This document shows positions 1 to 8,278 of a stretch of DNA of 64,000 nucleotides, piece after piece. The translations under genes and the position numbers were made by a program. The DNA comes from CAUZIR01 sp965250195 (GTDB lineage Bacteria > Chloroflexota > Dehalococcoidia > Lucifugimonadales > UBA2962): contig OZ252295.1 of NCBI GenBank assembly GCA_965250195.1, forward strand, positions 930,001 to 994,000. The letters run 5' to 3'. Numbering within the stretch: the stretch's first letter is position 1; each line of letters opens with the position of its first letter. A model generated the notes under the pieces. The model ran no database searches, had not been told where the DNA came from, and saw only the letters and a list, made by a program, of their open reading frames with translations.

Positions 1-1085
1 TGCCAACCGGCGTCAACGCCGATACGGCCGAGGCCGACCCGGCAGCGGTCAAAGCCGATATCTCCGTGGCGCTTGGCTACCCCAAAATCGGCCACTGCGC
101 CCTGCCGGGAGCCGAGGCGTGCGGGCTGGTTTCGGTCGAAGACATCGGCCTGCCCCCTGGTTCGGAAGAGGGCCAGGACGGGGGGCCAGACGAGAGTGGG
201 GATCTGTCGCTGATCACGCCGGACTGGGCGGCCTCCCACCTGCCGGACCGGCCGACCGGTGGGCACAAGGGCACTTTCGGCAGGGCACTTGTCGTCGCCG
301 GGTGCCGCAACTACGTGGGTGCGGCATATCTGGCTGCGACGGCGGCAAGCAGGGTCGGCGCGGGCCTGGTCACGGCCGCGGTGCCGTCATCCATCCAGAT
401 GGCGATAGCGACGGCGGCTCCCCACGTCACCTACCTGCCCATGCCCGAAACGCCTGACGGCGGCATAGCGGCCGACGGCGCAAGCGAGATACTCGCCGAA
501 TTGCCGGGCTATGGAGCCCTACTAGTAGGCTGCGGACTGGGCCGGTCCAAGGGCGCCGGCGAGATGGTGACCCGGCTGCTGTTTTCGAACCATGATTTAC
601 CCATCACAGTGATCGACGCCGACGGCCTGAACCTGCTGTCAGAGACGGCCGACTGGCACGAGCGCCTGCCGGCAAACGCAATCATAACCCCGCACGCCGG
701 GGAGATGCGCCGCCTAACAGGACACGACGTCAGGCTAGAAGGTGCCGAGCGAATCGAACAGGCCCGGAGGGCGGCGCGTGACTGGAACAAAACTGTGGTT
801 CTTAAAGGAGCCTACACAGTTGTCGCCGGTCCACACGGCCGGGCCATGGTGAGTCCGTTCGCCAACCCGGCGCTGTCCACGGCGGGCACAGGCGACGTGC
901 TTGCGGGGGTGATCGCAGGGCTGGTGGCCCAAGGGCTCGGCCCGACTGACGCAGCCGCGCTCGGAGTCTATTTGCACGGGTCGGCTGGAGAGAGCGTCTG
1001 GTCACAGATGGGAGAGGCGGGTGCGATCGCTGGGGATCTTCTGCCCGAGCTTCCCCTATCTATCAAGAGCCTGGTCAACGGCTAG
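1..1085 (+). CDS. nnr: Bifunctional NAD(P)H-hydrate repair enzyme, 5'-truncated by the window
   Basis: The reading frame is open from base 3 and begins inside the YjeF_N epimerase domain: PTGVNADT is the end of that domain, followed by the typical ALGYPKIG and PGAEACG segments. From about base 240 the C-terminal ADP/ATP-dependent NAD(P)HX dehydratase (YjeF_C, ribokinase-like) follows. It has the glycine-rich GRALVVAG segment and the nucleotide/active-site motif NPALSTAGTGDVLAG near the C-terminus. Known role of the family: the epimerase interconverts R- and S-NAD(P)HX and the kinase-like domain dehydrates S-NAD(P)HX, restoring damaged cofactor in the cytosol. The stop is followed within 3 bases by the next gene, so the two are probably cotranscribed. 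Confidence 0.93.
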   Translation, partial: PTGVNADTAEADPAAVKADISVALGYPKIGHCALPGAEACGLVSVEDIGLPPGSEEGQDGGPDESGDLSLITPDWAASHLPDRPTGGHKGTFGRALVVAGCRNYVGAAYLAATAASRVGAGLVTAAVPSSIQMAIATAAPHVTYLPMPETPDGGIAADGASEILAELPGYGALLVGCGLGRSKGAGEMVTRLLFSNHDLPITVIDADGLNLLSETADWHERLPANAIITPHAGEMRRLTGHDVRLEGAERIEQARRAARDWNKTVVLKGAYTVVAGPHGRAMVSPFANPALSTAGTGDVLAGVIAGLVAQGLGPTDAAALGVYLHGSAGESVWSQMGEAGAIAGDLLPELPLSIKSLVNG

Positions 1086-1088
1086 TAC

Positions 1089-1826
1089 TTGGCCACGCTG
1101 AAGGGCCGGGAGAGGGCGGAGTATGTGGCCGGGATGTTCGGCCGAATATCCCGGCGCTACGACCTGCTCAACACCCTGATGTCCGGCGGCCGACACCACG
1201 CCTGGCGCCGCAAGGCCCTGGACATGGCCTCGGACGGCGAGACGAGGGAGGGCCCGGCGCTGGACCTCGCCGCCGGTACCCTCGACTTCGTGCTGGATGC
1301 CGCCACATCCGGCCGATGGATTGCCACTGATTTTTCGGCGCCGATGCTCCAGATCGGAGAGGAGAAGGCGCGTCGCGCAGGCATGGCGGACCGGGTAGGG
1401 GTGGCCCTGTCCGACGCGCACGCGCTTCCATTCAGGGACGAGAGCTTCGCCCTGGTCACGGTGGGCTTTGGCTTGCGCAACTTCATCGACCGGTCCGCAG
1501 CGCTCTTAGAGGTCCATCGCGTCCTGAAGCCGGGCGGGCGACTGGCGGTGCTGGACATCGTCTCTTCTCGTGAGTCGGGGGTTGTCGGAAGAGTTTTCGG
1601 CGTTGCATTCAGGACGGTGGTTCCGGTAATGGGTATGGCGTTCGCGGGGAATCGTGACGCCTACACCTACCTTCCGGAGTCTGCCGTCGGATTCACACAC
1701 CGTGGCCTGGTGCGGGACATGGATGCGGCCGGTCTGACTCCCGTCGACTCTCGCAGATTCGCGTTCGGCACGGTCGCGATCGTGGTCGGCGAGAAGAGCG
1801 GCACCGGGTCGACCAAGCGGGTCTAA
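1089..1826 (+). CDS. UbiE/MenG-like demethylmenaquinone C-methyltransferase
   Basis: 245-residue class I SAM methyltransferase. The N-terminal FGRISRRYDLLN box and the SAM motif ALDLAAGTLDFVLDA are those of the ubiE/menG family, and the family segments VGFGLRN and EVHRVLKPGGRLAVLD are present. It starts at TTG 1089, three bases after the nnr stop, the only start that keeps the conserved N-terminus. The predicted role is the final C-methylation in menaquinone biosynthesis at the membrane. Motif I reads GTLD where most members have GTGD, and the usual C-terminal end is somewhat divergent, so another small-molecule substrate is possible. Confidence 0.8.
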   Translation: MATLKGRERAEYVAGMFGRISRRYDLLNTLMSGGRHHAWRRKALDMASDGETREGPALDLAAGTLDFVLDAATSGRWIATDFSAPMLQIGEEKARRAGMADRVGVALSDAHALPFRDESFALVTVGFGLRNFIDRSAALLEVHRVLKPGGRLAVLDIVSSRESGVVGRVFGVAFRTVVPVMGMAFAGNRDAYTYLPESAVGFTHRGLVRDMDAAGLTPVDSRRFAFGTVAIVVGEKSGTGSTKRV

Positions 1827-1835
1827 CGCGGATCC

Positions 1836-3383
1836 CTATCTGGGACGAAGATGCGGGAAGAGGATTACCTCGCGGATGGAGCGGTGGCCCGATAACAGCA
1901 TCACCAGGCGGTCCACGCCCAGGCCCAGACCGCCGGTCGGCGGCATGCCGTGCTCGACGGCAACGAGGAAGTCCTCGTCCAGCCGGTCGTAGACCTCTTC
2001 TGCCTCGTCGCCTTCTTCTGAGCGCAAGGCCACGCGGAGGGCCTCCTGCTCTTCGAACCGGGCCCTCTGGTCGATGGGGTCGTTTAGCTCGGTGAAGGAG
2101 TTGCAGATCTCCATGCCGGCGACGAACCCCTCGAAGCGCTCGGCCACTCTCGGGTCATCACGGTGCCTCTTTGCCAGGGGCGACATTTCTACGGGGTAGT
2201 CGACGAGAAACGACGGCTGGATGAGCTTCGGCTCGACGGTGTCGGAAACCGCCTTGTCCAGCAGTCCGGCCCAGCTGTTTTGCTGCGACGTGTCCAGACC
2301 GAGAGACCGCATTTTGGCGGCCAGGGAATCGAGATCGGGGAACTCAAGGAAGTCGATGCCGGCGTGCTCGATGAGCTGATCGCGCAGGCTCAAGCGCGGC
2401 CAGGGCGATGTGAGGTCGATTGTGTTGCCGTCGAACTCCACGGTCATTTTACCCAGCGCCTCTTTCGCGATGGCGCCGATCATGGCCTCGACCATTTCCA
2501 TTACGTCGTTGTAGTCGGCGAAGGCCTCGTAGCTTTCCATCATGGTGAACTCGGGATTGTGGTACAAATCCACTCCCTCATTGCGGAATACACGTCCGAT
2601 TTCATATACTTTCTCTAATCCACCAACGATTAACCGCTTAAGGTAAAGCTCGGTGGCGATGCGCATGAACAGGTCCGCCTTGAGCTGGTTGTGGCGGGTG
2701 ACAAACGGCCGCGCCATCGCGCCCGCCGCAACCGGCACCAACACCGGCGTCTCGACCTCTATGAACCCCCGGTCGTCGAGGAATCGGCGCATAGACGAGA
2801 CGATGCCCGAGCGCAGCACCGCCACGCGCTGAGCATCGTCGTTGGCGATCAGATCGAGGTAGCGCTGGCGAAACCGCAGTTCGGTGTCGGCAAGGCCGTG
2901 CCACTTCTCCGGAAGTGACCGAAGTGACTTAGAAAGGACGGTCAGCGACTCCGCCTCAATCGTCGCCTCGCCCGTTCTGGTCCGCATAACGGGCCCGCTG
3001 ACGCCGAGCCAGTCGCCGATGTCGAGGTCGTCAAGCAGCTCGTACGCTTCGGCCAGGGTGTTGCGCCGAAGCAGGGCCTGGATGCGACCTTCGCCGTCTT
3101 TGAGGTCCACGAACGTCGCCTTGCCCATGCCCCGCACCGCCATCATCCGGCCCGCCACGGTCACGGTTTCGGTACGAACGGGGTCTTCGACGTTATCGGA
3201 CGCACCTTCAGCGGCGTCTAGCAGATCGCGCGCCTCGGCGCTCGTGTGCGTGCGGGCGAACGCGTGCGGGTAGGGATCGACCCCGCGCGCGCGCAGCCTC
3301 TTTAGCTTCTGGCGCCTGACCCCGATGAGGTCGCTTTCCTCGACCGAAGGCGAGCCGATCGGGGCTTCGCCGTCACCGGCCAT
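1836..3383 (-). CDS. lysS: Lysyl-tRNA synthetase, class II
   Basis: 515 residues, normal for bacterial LysS. An N-terminal OB-fold anticodon-binding domain (about residues 70-170, with VAGRMMAVRGMGKATFVDL) precedes the class II catalytic core. Motif 2 is visible as YEIGRVFRNEGVD and motif 3 as GLGLGVDRLVMLLSG. It charges tRNA-Lys in the cytosol. Its ATG overlaps the greA stop by one base (TAATG), so translation is probably coupled. A patch of about 65 bases over motif 2 (around 2580-2645) uses AT-ending codons (TTA, GTA, TAT, GAA, AAA) unlike the rest of the gene. Confidence 0.96.
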   Translation of the reverse strand: MAGDGEAPIGSPSVEESDLIGVRRQKLKRLRARGVDPYPHAFARTHTSAEARDLLDAAEGASDNVEDPVRTETVTVAGRMMAVRGMGKATFVDLKDGEGRIQALLRRNTLAEAYELLDDLDIGDWLGVSGPVMRTRTGEATIEAESLTVLSKSLRSLPEKWHGLADTELRFRQRYLDLIANDDAQRVAVLRSGIVSSMRRFLDDRGFIEVETPVLVPVAAGAMARPFVTRHNQLKADLFMRIATELYLKRLIVGGLEKVYEIGRVFRNEGVDLYHNPEFTMMESYEAFADYNDVMEMVEAMIGAIAKEALGKMTVEFDGNTIDLTSPWPRLSLRDQLIEHAGIDFLEFPDLDSLAAKMRSLGLDTSQQNSWAGLLDKAVSDTVEPKLIQPSFLVDYPVEMSPLAKRHRDDPRVAERFEGFVAGMEICNSFTELNDPIDQRARFEEQEALRVALRSEEGDEAEEVYDRLDEDFLVAVEHGMPPTGGLGLGVDRLVMLLSGHRSIREVILFPHLRPR

Positions 3384-3862
3384 TATTGGATCTTCTTTAT
3401 GGTCAGGTTCTGGTGCCCGGACGGAGTCTCATAATCTACCTTGTCGCCCTTTTTGTGGCCCACCAGGGCCTGGCCCAACGGGGACTCGTTGGAAATTTTG
3501 TTTTCCAATGGCGCCGCTTCCGCGCTGCCGACTATCTGGTAACGGTGAGGTTTGCCATGCTGATCCGCAACGGTAACTGAGGACCCGATTTCTACGATTT
3601 TTCGCGACTTGGGGTCGTGGCGCGCGACGCGGGATGTTGCCAGGATGTTTTCAATATCCTGAATGCGGCCTTCGACGAATGCCTGCTCGTTTTTGGCCTC
3701 TTCGAAGTCAGCGTTGTCCGTTCCCTCGCCGGAGTCGACGGCCTCGTGTATTCGCGACGCAACTTCTTGGCGTCGCACATTTCGCAGATGTACGAGCTCC
3801 TCTTCGAGTTTCTTGACGCCATCTTCGGTCACGTAATGGACGGTGCGGTCTCTACCGGTCAT
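3383..3862 (-). CDS. greA: Transcript cleavage/elongation factor GreA
   Basis: 159 residues, the usual GreA length. The N-terminal coiled coil (VKKLEEELVHLRNVRRQEVA, then DNADFEEAKNEQAFVEGRI) carries the acidic tip residues. The C-terminal FKBP-like domain has the family end motifs NESPLGQALVGHKKGD and GHQNLTIKKI. GreA enters the RNA polymerase secondary channel and rescues backtracked complexes. It is the first gene of a two-gene unit with lysS, a pairing seen in many bacteria. Confidence 0.96.
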   Translation of the reverse strand: MTGRDRTVHYVTEDGVKKLEEELVHLRNVRRQEVASRIHEAVDSGEGTDNADFEEAKNEQAFVEGRIQDIENILATSRVARHDPKSRKIVEIGSSVTVADQHGKPHRYQIVGSAEAAPLENKISNESPLGQALVGHKKGDKVDYETPSGHQNLTIKKIQ

Positions 3863-4054
3863 GGTTCGGCTCCCTCAATTCGGGGTCCAATTCTAACCGA
3901 CGCCCACCTTCACAGCACAAGGACATTTCTTAGACATTTTCTAAAACTTGTATAAAAACTACTTCTATGCTGGCGACGCCGCTGCTACTATCGCGTCACT
4001 TTCGATGGCTGGGTACTGGGACGCGCAGAGGCTTCGAGGGGTACTAAGAGGCGG

Positions 4055-4678
4055 ATGAGCACCCGAATCTCCGGCGGTAACGAGAGGGGCCGGAGGCTGA
4101 GAGCGCCGAAGAGTGGGCTCAGGCCGACGACCGAAAAGGTGAGGGCCGCGATTTTTTCGATGCTGGGAGAGAGCGTAGAGAACGCCAGGGTCCTGGACCT
4201 GTATGCAGGGACCGGGGCAATGGGGCTGGAGGCGCTGAGTCGAGGGGCGGCTGGCGCCGACTTCGTAGAGGGGGATGCTAAGGCATGCACCACGATCAAC
4301 GCGAATATCAGATCGCTCGGGTACGACGACCGGGCGAGGGTAATAAGGGCCAGAGTGGAAAAGACGGTGGAAAAAGCGACTGGATCGCAGACCATACTCC
4401 ATGGCTCCATCGAGGGGGCTGGCTCCAGGGCGGGTGGCCGACAAGGACCGGGATACGACTTGGTATTCATAGACCCGCCGTACGATGACGACCCCTGGGA
4501 CGAACTCTTGTCGGGCCTGAGTGATAGACCGCTCTTGAGCACCGAGGCAACCGTGGTTGCCGAGTACGGCTCGGGCCGCAGCTTGGCGGCGTCCTACGGC
4601 CGACTACGCCTGTCTAAAACGAGGCGCTACGGAGCCTCGACGGTCTCGATTTTTGATATGGCGCTCGCTAATGGCTAA
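4055..4678 (+). CDS. rsmD: 16S rRNA (guanine966-N2)-methyltransferase RsmD
   Basis: 207 residues. The family opening RISGGNERGRRL, the SAM-binding motif VLDLYAGTGAMGLEALSRGA and the catalytic FIDPPYDDD motif identify RsmD, which methylates G966 of 16S rRNA. The internal stretch between the SAM fold and the DPPY motif is longer than usual (GSIEGAGSRAGGRQG insertion). Its last 8 bases overlap the start of coaD, a gene pairing found in many bacteria. Confidence 0.94.
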   Translation: MSTRISGGNERGRRLRAPKSGLRPTTEKVRAAIFSMLGESVENARVLDLYAGTGAMGLEALSRGAAGADFVEGDAKACTTINANIRSLGYDDRARVIRARVEKTVEKATGSQTILHGSIEGAGSRAGGRQGPGYDLVFIDPPYDDDPWDELLSGLSDRPLLSTEATVVAEYGSGRSLAASYGRLRLSKTRRYGASTVSIFDMALANG

Positions 4679-5150
4679 GGCCGTCTATCCCGGCACGTTT
4701 GACCCGGTCCACAAGGGCCATGTGGATGTCGCCCAGAGGGCGGCCAAGCTGGTCGATAACCTGGTTGTCGGGGTCTACGACAGCCCCCCGAAGTCGTTGC
4801 TATTTACAACTGATGAGCGGGTGAGCATGTTCGCCGACTCCCTGACGGGACTGGAGAACGTGGAGGTCAGGCCCTTTTCCGGCCTGGCCGTGGATTTCGC
4901 CCGCAAGGTGGGCGCCAAATTTATCCTCCGAGGACTGAGAGCGGGCTTCGACTTTGAGGTCGAGTTCGAGATGGCTCACATGTGGAGGAGCCTGGCACCC
5001 GATGTGGACGTGGTGTGCGTGATGAGCGCCCTGGAGCACCAGTTCATGCACTCTTCGCGAATCAAGGAGGTCGCCCGACTGGGCGGCAACGTGGAAGGCC
5101 TGGTCCCCGCCGGGGTGGCAGACCTGCTGCAGCAGAAACTGAGCAACTGA
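4671..5150 (+). CDS. coaD: Phosphopantetheine adenylyltransferase
   Basis: 159 residues, normal for CoaD. It shows the nucleotidyltransferase motif GTFDPVHKGHVDV (HxGH) at the N-terminus and the distal HSSRIKEVARLGGNV signature. It transfers AMP to 4'-phosphopantetheine in coenzyme A synthesis. I chose ATG 4671, which overlaps the rsmD stop by 8 bases, because MAKAVYPGTFDP is the family N-terminus; the frame is open further upstream but that part only shadows rsmD. Confidence 0.96.
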   Translation: MAKAVYPGTFDPVHKGHVDVAQRAAKLVDNLVVGVYDSPPKSLLFTTDERVSMFADSLTGLENVEVRPFSGLAVDFARKVGAKFILRGLRAGFDFEVEFEMAHMWRSLAPDVDVVCVMSALEHQFMHSSRIKEVARLGGNVEGLVPAGVADLLQQKLSN

Positions 5151-5171
5151 ATTGGAATGGAGGAGAGCCGG

Positions 5172-5786
5172 ATGTCCCACGCGATAGACAATATTCTCGA
5201 TGAGCTGGACGAGCTTGCAAGGAACTCAACCAAGGTTCCGGGCATGCGCAAAAAGGCGATGGTGGACTCTGCCAAGCTGGCCGCGATTACGGCCGATCTG
5301 AGGGAGTCTGTCCCTCACGACGTGCTGGAGGCTGGTGAGGTTCTCAAGCAGAAAGAGAGCATCGTCAACCAGGCATACTTGGAGGCCAAGCGCCTGCGAG
5401 AGTCGGCCAACCAGGAGGTCTCGGCCATCACCATGGCCGCTCGCAACGAGCACGAGTCTCTGGTTAGCGAGTCTGAGACCGTCAAGGCGGCCGAGATAAA
5501 GGCGCAAGAGATCAAGGACGAGGCGCACCGGCAGGGCAACGACATCGTGCAGGAGGCGCAACAGCAGGCCTTCCGCTTGATCGACGACGCCGAGGCGACC
5601 GCCTCCGTTCGCCGCGAGGGGGCCGATCAGTACTCCCGTGAGGTGCTGTTCAGCATTGAGGAGCGACTGTCGCAGATGCTGGGCCAGGTGCGCAGAGGCA
5701 TCGACGCGCTGGGCACCCAGGTCGAGGCAGAGAGCGCAGAAGAGGCCGTCGCCGAGCCCTCGGTCAACGGCAGCTCGGCCTCTTAG
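5172..5786 (+). CDS. Coiled-coil protein, DivIVA/ATP-synthase-b-like
   Basis: 204-residue, highly charged protein. It is predicted almost entirely alpha-helical, with a long coiled coil rich in Ala, Glu, Lys and Gln from about residue 50 to 180 and an acidic, low-complexity C-terminus. There is no membrane segment or catalytic motif. ATG 5172 is preferred over the upstream in-frame start because a GGAGGAG ribosome-binding site lies 8 bases before it. Similar short coiled-coil proteins follow coaD in Chloroflexota and are often labelled DivIVA-like; a role in cell-division scaffolding is a guess from shape only. Confidence 0.6.
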   Translation: MSHAIDNILDELDELARNSTKVPGMRKKAMVDSAKLAAITADLRESVPHDVLEAGEVLKQKESIVNQAYLEAKRLRESANQEVSAITMAARNEHESLVSESETVKAAEIKAQEIKDEAHRQGNDIVQEAQQQAFRLIDDAEATASVRREGADQYSREVLFSIEERLSQMLGQVRRGIDALGTQVEAESAEEAVAEPSVNGSSAS

Positions 5787-5801
5787 GCCACTCGCCGCCC
5801 T

Positions 5802-6146
5802 TTAACCGAAGGCGTCCTGGAAGGCGGCACCGTCGTTTCCTACGATGACGCGGTCGCCGACGACTACCAGCGGGCGCCGTATGAGGCGCGGCTCTTCGGC
5901 CATCATCGAGAGCATCTGGGCGTCTTTCAGGGCGTCCGGGTCCAGGCTGAGCTTGCGGAATGACGGGCTCTTAAACGAGAAGAAGTCCCGCGCCGGACGG
6001 TCGCCGAACAGGCCCTTTAGCTCGACTCGGGTCAGCGGGTGCTTAAACATGTCTCGTTCGACGAAGTCTACACCGAGTCCTGAAAGCGTCTCACGCGCCT
6101 TCTTACAGGTGGTTCAGCCCCGTTTGCAGTAGAACCCGGCCTTCAA
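5802..6146 (-). CDS. ArsC/Spx-family thioredoxin-fold protein with in-frame UGA (candidate selenocysteine, UTTC)
   Basis: 114 residues when the single in-frame TGA (6116-6114) is read as an amino acid. The N-terminus then reads FYCKRG-U-TTCKKARETL, the CxxC redox motif of the Spx/YffB/ArsC-like family with Sec at residue 11 and Cys at 14. Downstream residues fit the family (VDFVERDMFKHPL, then LIRRPLVVVGDRVIVGN). TTG 6146 overlaps the stop of the VOC gene (TTGA), giving translational coupling. Without readthrough, only an 82-residue fragment lacking the active site would be made. ArsC-like selenoproteins are, as I recall, known from marine metagenomes. A thiol-dependent reductase role is inferred; the substrate is unknown. 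Confidence 0.75.
6079..6109 (-). promoter_or_regulatory. SECIS-like hairpin after the ArsC/Spx UGA
   Basis: Beginning 4 nt after the UGA, the mRNA can fold as an outer stem CCUG/CAGG and an inner stem GAAG-(G)-CG pairing with CG-CUUU, capped by a 7-nt loop CGUGAGA. Bulges make this weaker than the two DUF3179 hairpins, but the loop again contains GUG at a similar distance. Bacterial SECIS elements lie in the coding region just after the UGA; this assignment is by eye. Confidence 0.4.
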
Positions 6147-6625
6147 GCCAACGCCGCTGCCGCGATCACGTCCGTCAGTTCCGTTTCCAGGCCGTCGGGG
6201 AAGTACTTCCCGGCGAAGATGTCGCCATCCGGCCAGTGCTCCTTGGGTAGCTCGTAGTAGCACTCGATCTCGTTGCCATCGGGGTCGAAAAAGTAGAGCC
6301 CAATGGAGATGCCGTGGTTGCCTACGCCCGCTTTCACCCCGCTCGCTGCCAGCTGGTCTCGCAGGTCTCGGAGGGCGCCGAGCGAGCCGAACCGCCAGGC
6401 GAAGTGGTACATGCCCACGCGGTCGGACTCGGGGCCGGGCGCGTCCGGGCCGACGGACATTAGGGCCAGCTCATGCGATGAGTCGTTTCCCGAGCTAAGG
6501 AACACCATCTGGTCCCCGTAGCGGGCCATTACGTCGAGGTCCAACAGGCCGGTGTAGAAGTCCTGGGCACGATCCACGTCCCGGACCCGCAGCACGACGT
6601 GCCCTAGATTTCGCGGCTTGACCAT
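6143..6625 (-). CDS. VOC/glyoxalase-fold dioxygenase-like protein
   Basis: 160 residues forming one vicinal-oxygen-chelate module of two beta-alpha-beta-beta-beta repeats. Candidate metal ligands are visible: His in LGHVVLRV, His in MYHFAWRF and Glu in GNEIECYYE, where FFDPDGNEIE is the classic extradiol dioxygenase/glyoxalase signature. It probably acts on a small aromatic or aldehyde metabolite in the cytosol; the substrate cannot be told. It lies between the foldase gene and the ArsC/Spx gene in the rpsF operon direction, and its stop codon overlaps the next start. Confidence 0.8.
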   Translation of the reverse strand: MVKPRNLGHVVLRVRDVDRAQDFYTGLLDLDVMARYGDQMVFLSSGNDSSHELALMSVGPDAPGPESDRVGMYHFAWRFGSLGALRDLRDQLAASGVKAGVGNHGISIGLYFFDPDGNEIECYYELPKEHWPDGDIFAGKYFPDGLETELTDVIAAAALA

Positions 6626-6677
6626 TGTTTCCCCTTTTGTTTGATTTGGGCCTGTCCGTTCCGGACGGGCTGTGTGA

Positions 6678-7859
6678 CTAAGGCCCCTGGGCCGAGTTGG
6701 CGAATGGGTTTACCGGTACGGTTGGCGTCGCGATCGCGGTCTGGGCGAGCTGCTGGAGCATCCAGGCGTATATGTCGGAGTCGAAGGCTGCGTCTATTTC
6801 GTGGTTGTTACGCTCATTGTTTATCCAGTCCTGTAGGGCACGGGATTTTTGCTCCTCAAGGTCGGACGGCGACAACTCCCTTGCCGCGTCCCGCTCTGAA
6901 ACCATGAAAAACAGGACCGTCTTGGGGCTCTCGACATCGGTGACGGGATCGCTAACAACTCCAAGTTCAAGGTTGAGGATTGTCTCGGCATAGACCGCCG
7001 TAGAGGCCAGCGGCAGCCAGCCAAGGTCTCCCCCGAGTCTGACGATCTCCGGGTCGTCGAGGGAGAACTCACGGGTGATCTCCATCCACACCGCCTGGCG
7101 CTCCTCCGAGGTGGTGGCCTCCTTGAGGCCGTCATTGAGCTTAACCAGCATGATGTCGACTTCGGTCCCAACGGTCATGACGATCCGATGGTAGTGGACC
7201 TGCTCGGCGATTCGCGGGACCTGCTCACCGACGAATTCGCGGAACTTGGCTCGCAGGACGGACCTGCCTGTGAGTTGGCGGTGATCGGCCCGGGACACCT
7301 GCAACTCGTTGAGGCGCTGACCGTATATCTCGTCAAACCCGATGCGCAGGGTTTCCGGATTTAGGAACACGTCGGTGGCCAGGAGGTCGCTCTCGATGAG
7401 GCGGTCGATCTCTTCTTCTAGAACGACGATGCCGTACTTGGCCGCGACTTGCGAGAGTATTTCGTCTTCTACGAAGAGCCGCAGCGCGTCGAAGATTTCC
7501 TGGCTGGCCTGGAAGTCCAGGTCGAACAGGCGTGACTGCGCCTGCTGGGCTCGCAGCGCGATTACCAGGTCTCCCCTGGAGTAGGTGACGTCGTTGACGC
7601 GCACGATGGTCTCCCGGGGAGGCAACACGAACGCGATGACGAAGCTGGCGGTCAGGATGCCGGCGACGACCAGCAGCGCCAGCCCGATGGTCATCAGGGT
7701 GAGACGCTGCCTGGCGGAGTTAGTGCGCCGCAACACGGCCAGCCTGCGGCGGTCGCCTGAGCGATTCCTCAGCCCGGCTCGGCGGGTTTCGTGACGCCCC
7801 GTGCGGCCATCGCGAGTGTGCTTGTCGCCAGTGCGGCTATCGATCGGGTTGTCTTCCAC
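6678..7859 (-). CDS. Membrane-anchored peptidyl-prolyl isomerase / SurA-PrsA-type foldase
   Basis: 393 residues. A basic cytoplasmic N-terminus of about 50 residues is followed by one membrane segment (LTLMTIGLALLVVAGILTAS) and an extracytoplasmic part. That part has a SurA_N-like helical region (about 95-200) and a parvulin-like domain (about 225-335) with LGGDLGWLPLASTA and LELGVVSDPV, which match PpiC signatures. It is likely to assist folding of exported proteins. It sits downstream of rpsR, in the same direction as the r-protein cluster. Confidence 0.8.
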   Translation of the reverse strand: MEDNPIDSRTGDKHTRDGRTGRHETRRAGLRNRSGDRRRLAVLRRTNSARQRLTLMTIGLALLVVAGILTASFVIAFVLPPRETIVRVNDVTYSRGDLVIALRAQQAQSRLFDLDFQASQEIFDALRLFVEDEILSQVAAKYGIVVLEEEIDRLIESDLLATDVFLNPETLRIGFDEIYGQRLNELQVSRADHRQLTGRSVLRAKFREFVGEQVPRIAEQVHYHRIVMTVGTEVDIMLVKLNDGLKEATTSEERQAVWMEITREFSLDDPEIVRLGGDLGWLPLASTAVYAETILNLELGVVSDPVTDVESPKTVLFFMVSERDAARELSPSDLEEQKSRALQDWINNERNNHEIDAAFDSDIYAWMLQQLAQTAIATPTVPVNPFANSAQGP

Positions 7860-7941
7860 ACCTACACTCCTGCAGGGTAATACGTCCCTCGCGCAATATC
7901 GGTTGGGGCACCGTCGTCACCGAGAACGGATTCAGTAGGTG

Positions 7942-8238
7942 CTATCGCCGAGGGGAAGCGTACATGCCGGCGTGGCTCGGACTGAACGGGAGCAGCGCGA
8001 TGATGCGCGCCCTTTTGATGGCGGACGCGAGGGCTCGCTGATGGCGCGAACAGGTGCCGGTCTTGCGTCGCGCGTCCATCTTGAACCTGTCCGAGACGTA
8101 GTTCTTCAGAACTTCGATGTTTTTGTAGTCGATGTGCTTGACTTTGTTTACGCAGAAGCCGCACACCTTTCTGCGGGCGTAGAACCGGCCCCGTCCGCCT
8201 CCACGACGTCCGCCCCCGCCGCTCCGCTGCTGTGTCAT
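7942..8238 (-). CDS. rpsR: 30S ribosomal protein S18
   Basis: 98 residues. A basic glycine/arginine-rich N-terminus precedes the S18 core (KVCGFCVNKVKHIDYKN, then KNYVSDRFKMDARRKTGTC and RHQRALASAIKRARIIALLPF). The start is ATG 8238 because a GAGGAG site precedes it. The C-terminal extension SPSHAGMYASPRR is slightly longer than usual. It follows rpsF and ssb in the classical S6-SSB-S18 order. Confidence 0.97.
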   Translation of the reverse strand: MTQQRSGGGGRRGGGRGRFYARRKVCGFCVNKVKHIDYKNIEVLKNYVSDRFKMDARRKTGTCSRHQRALASAIKRARIIALLPFSPSHAGMYASPRR

Positions 8239-8278
8239 CTGTTCAAACTCCTCGTATTTAACGTAGTTGTCATGGCCG

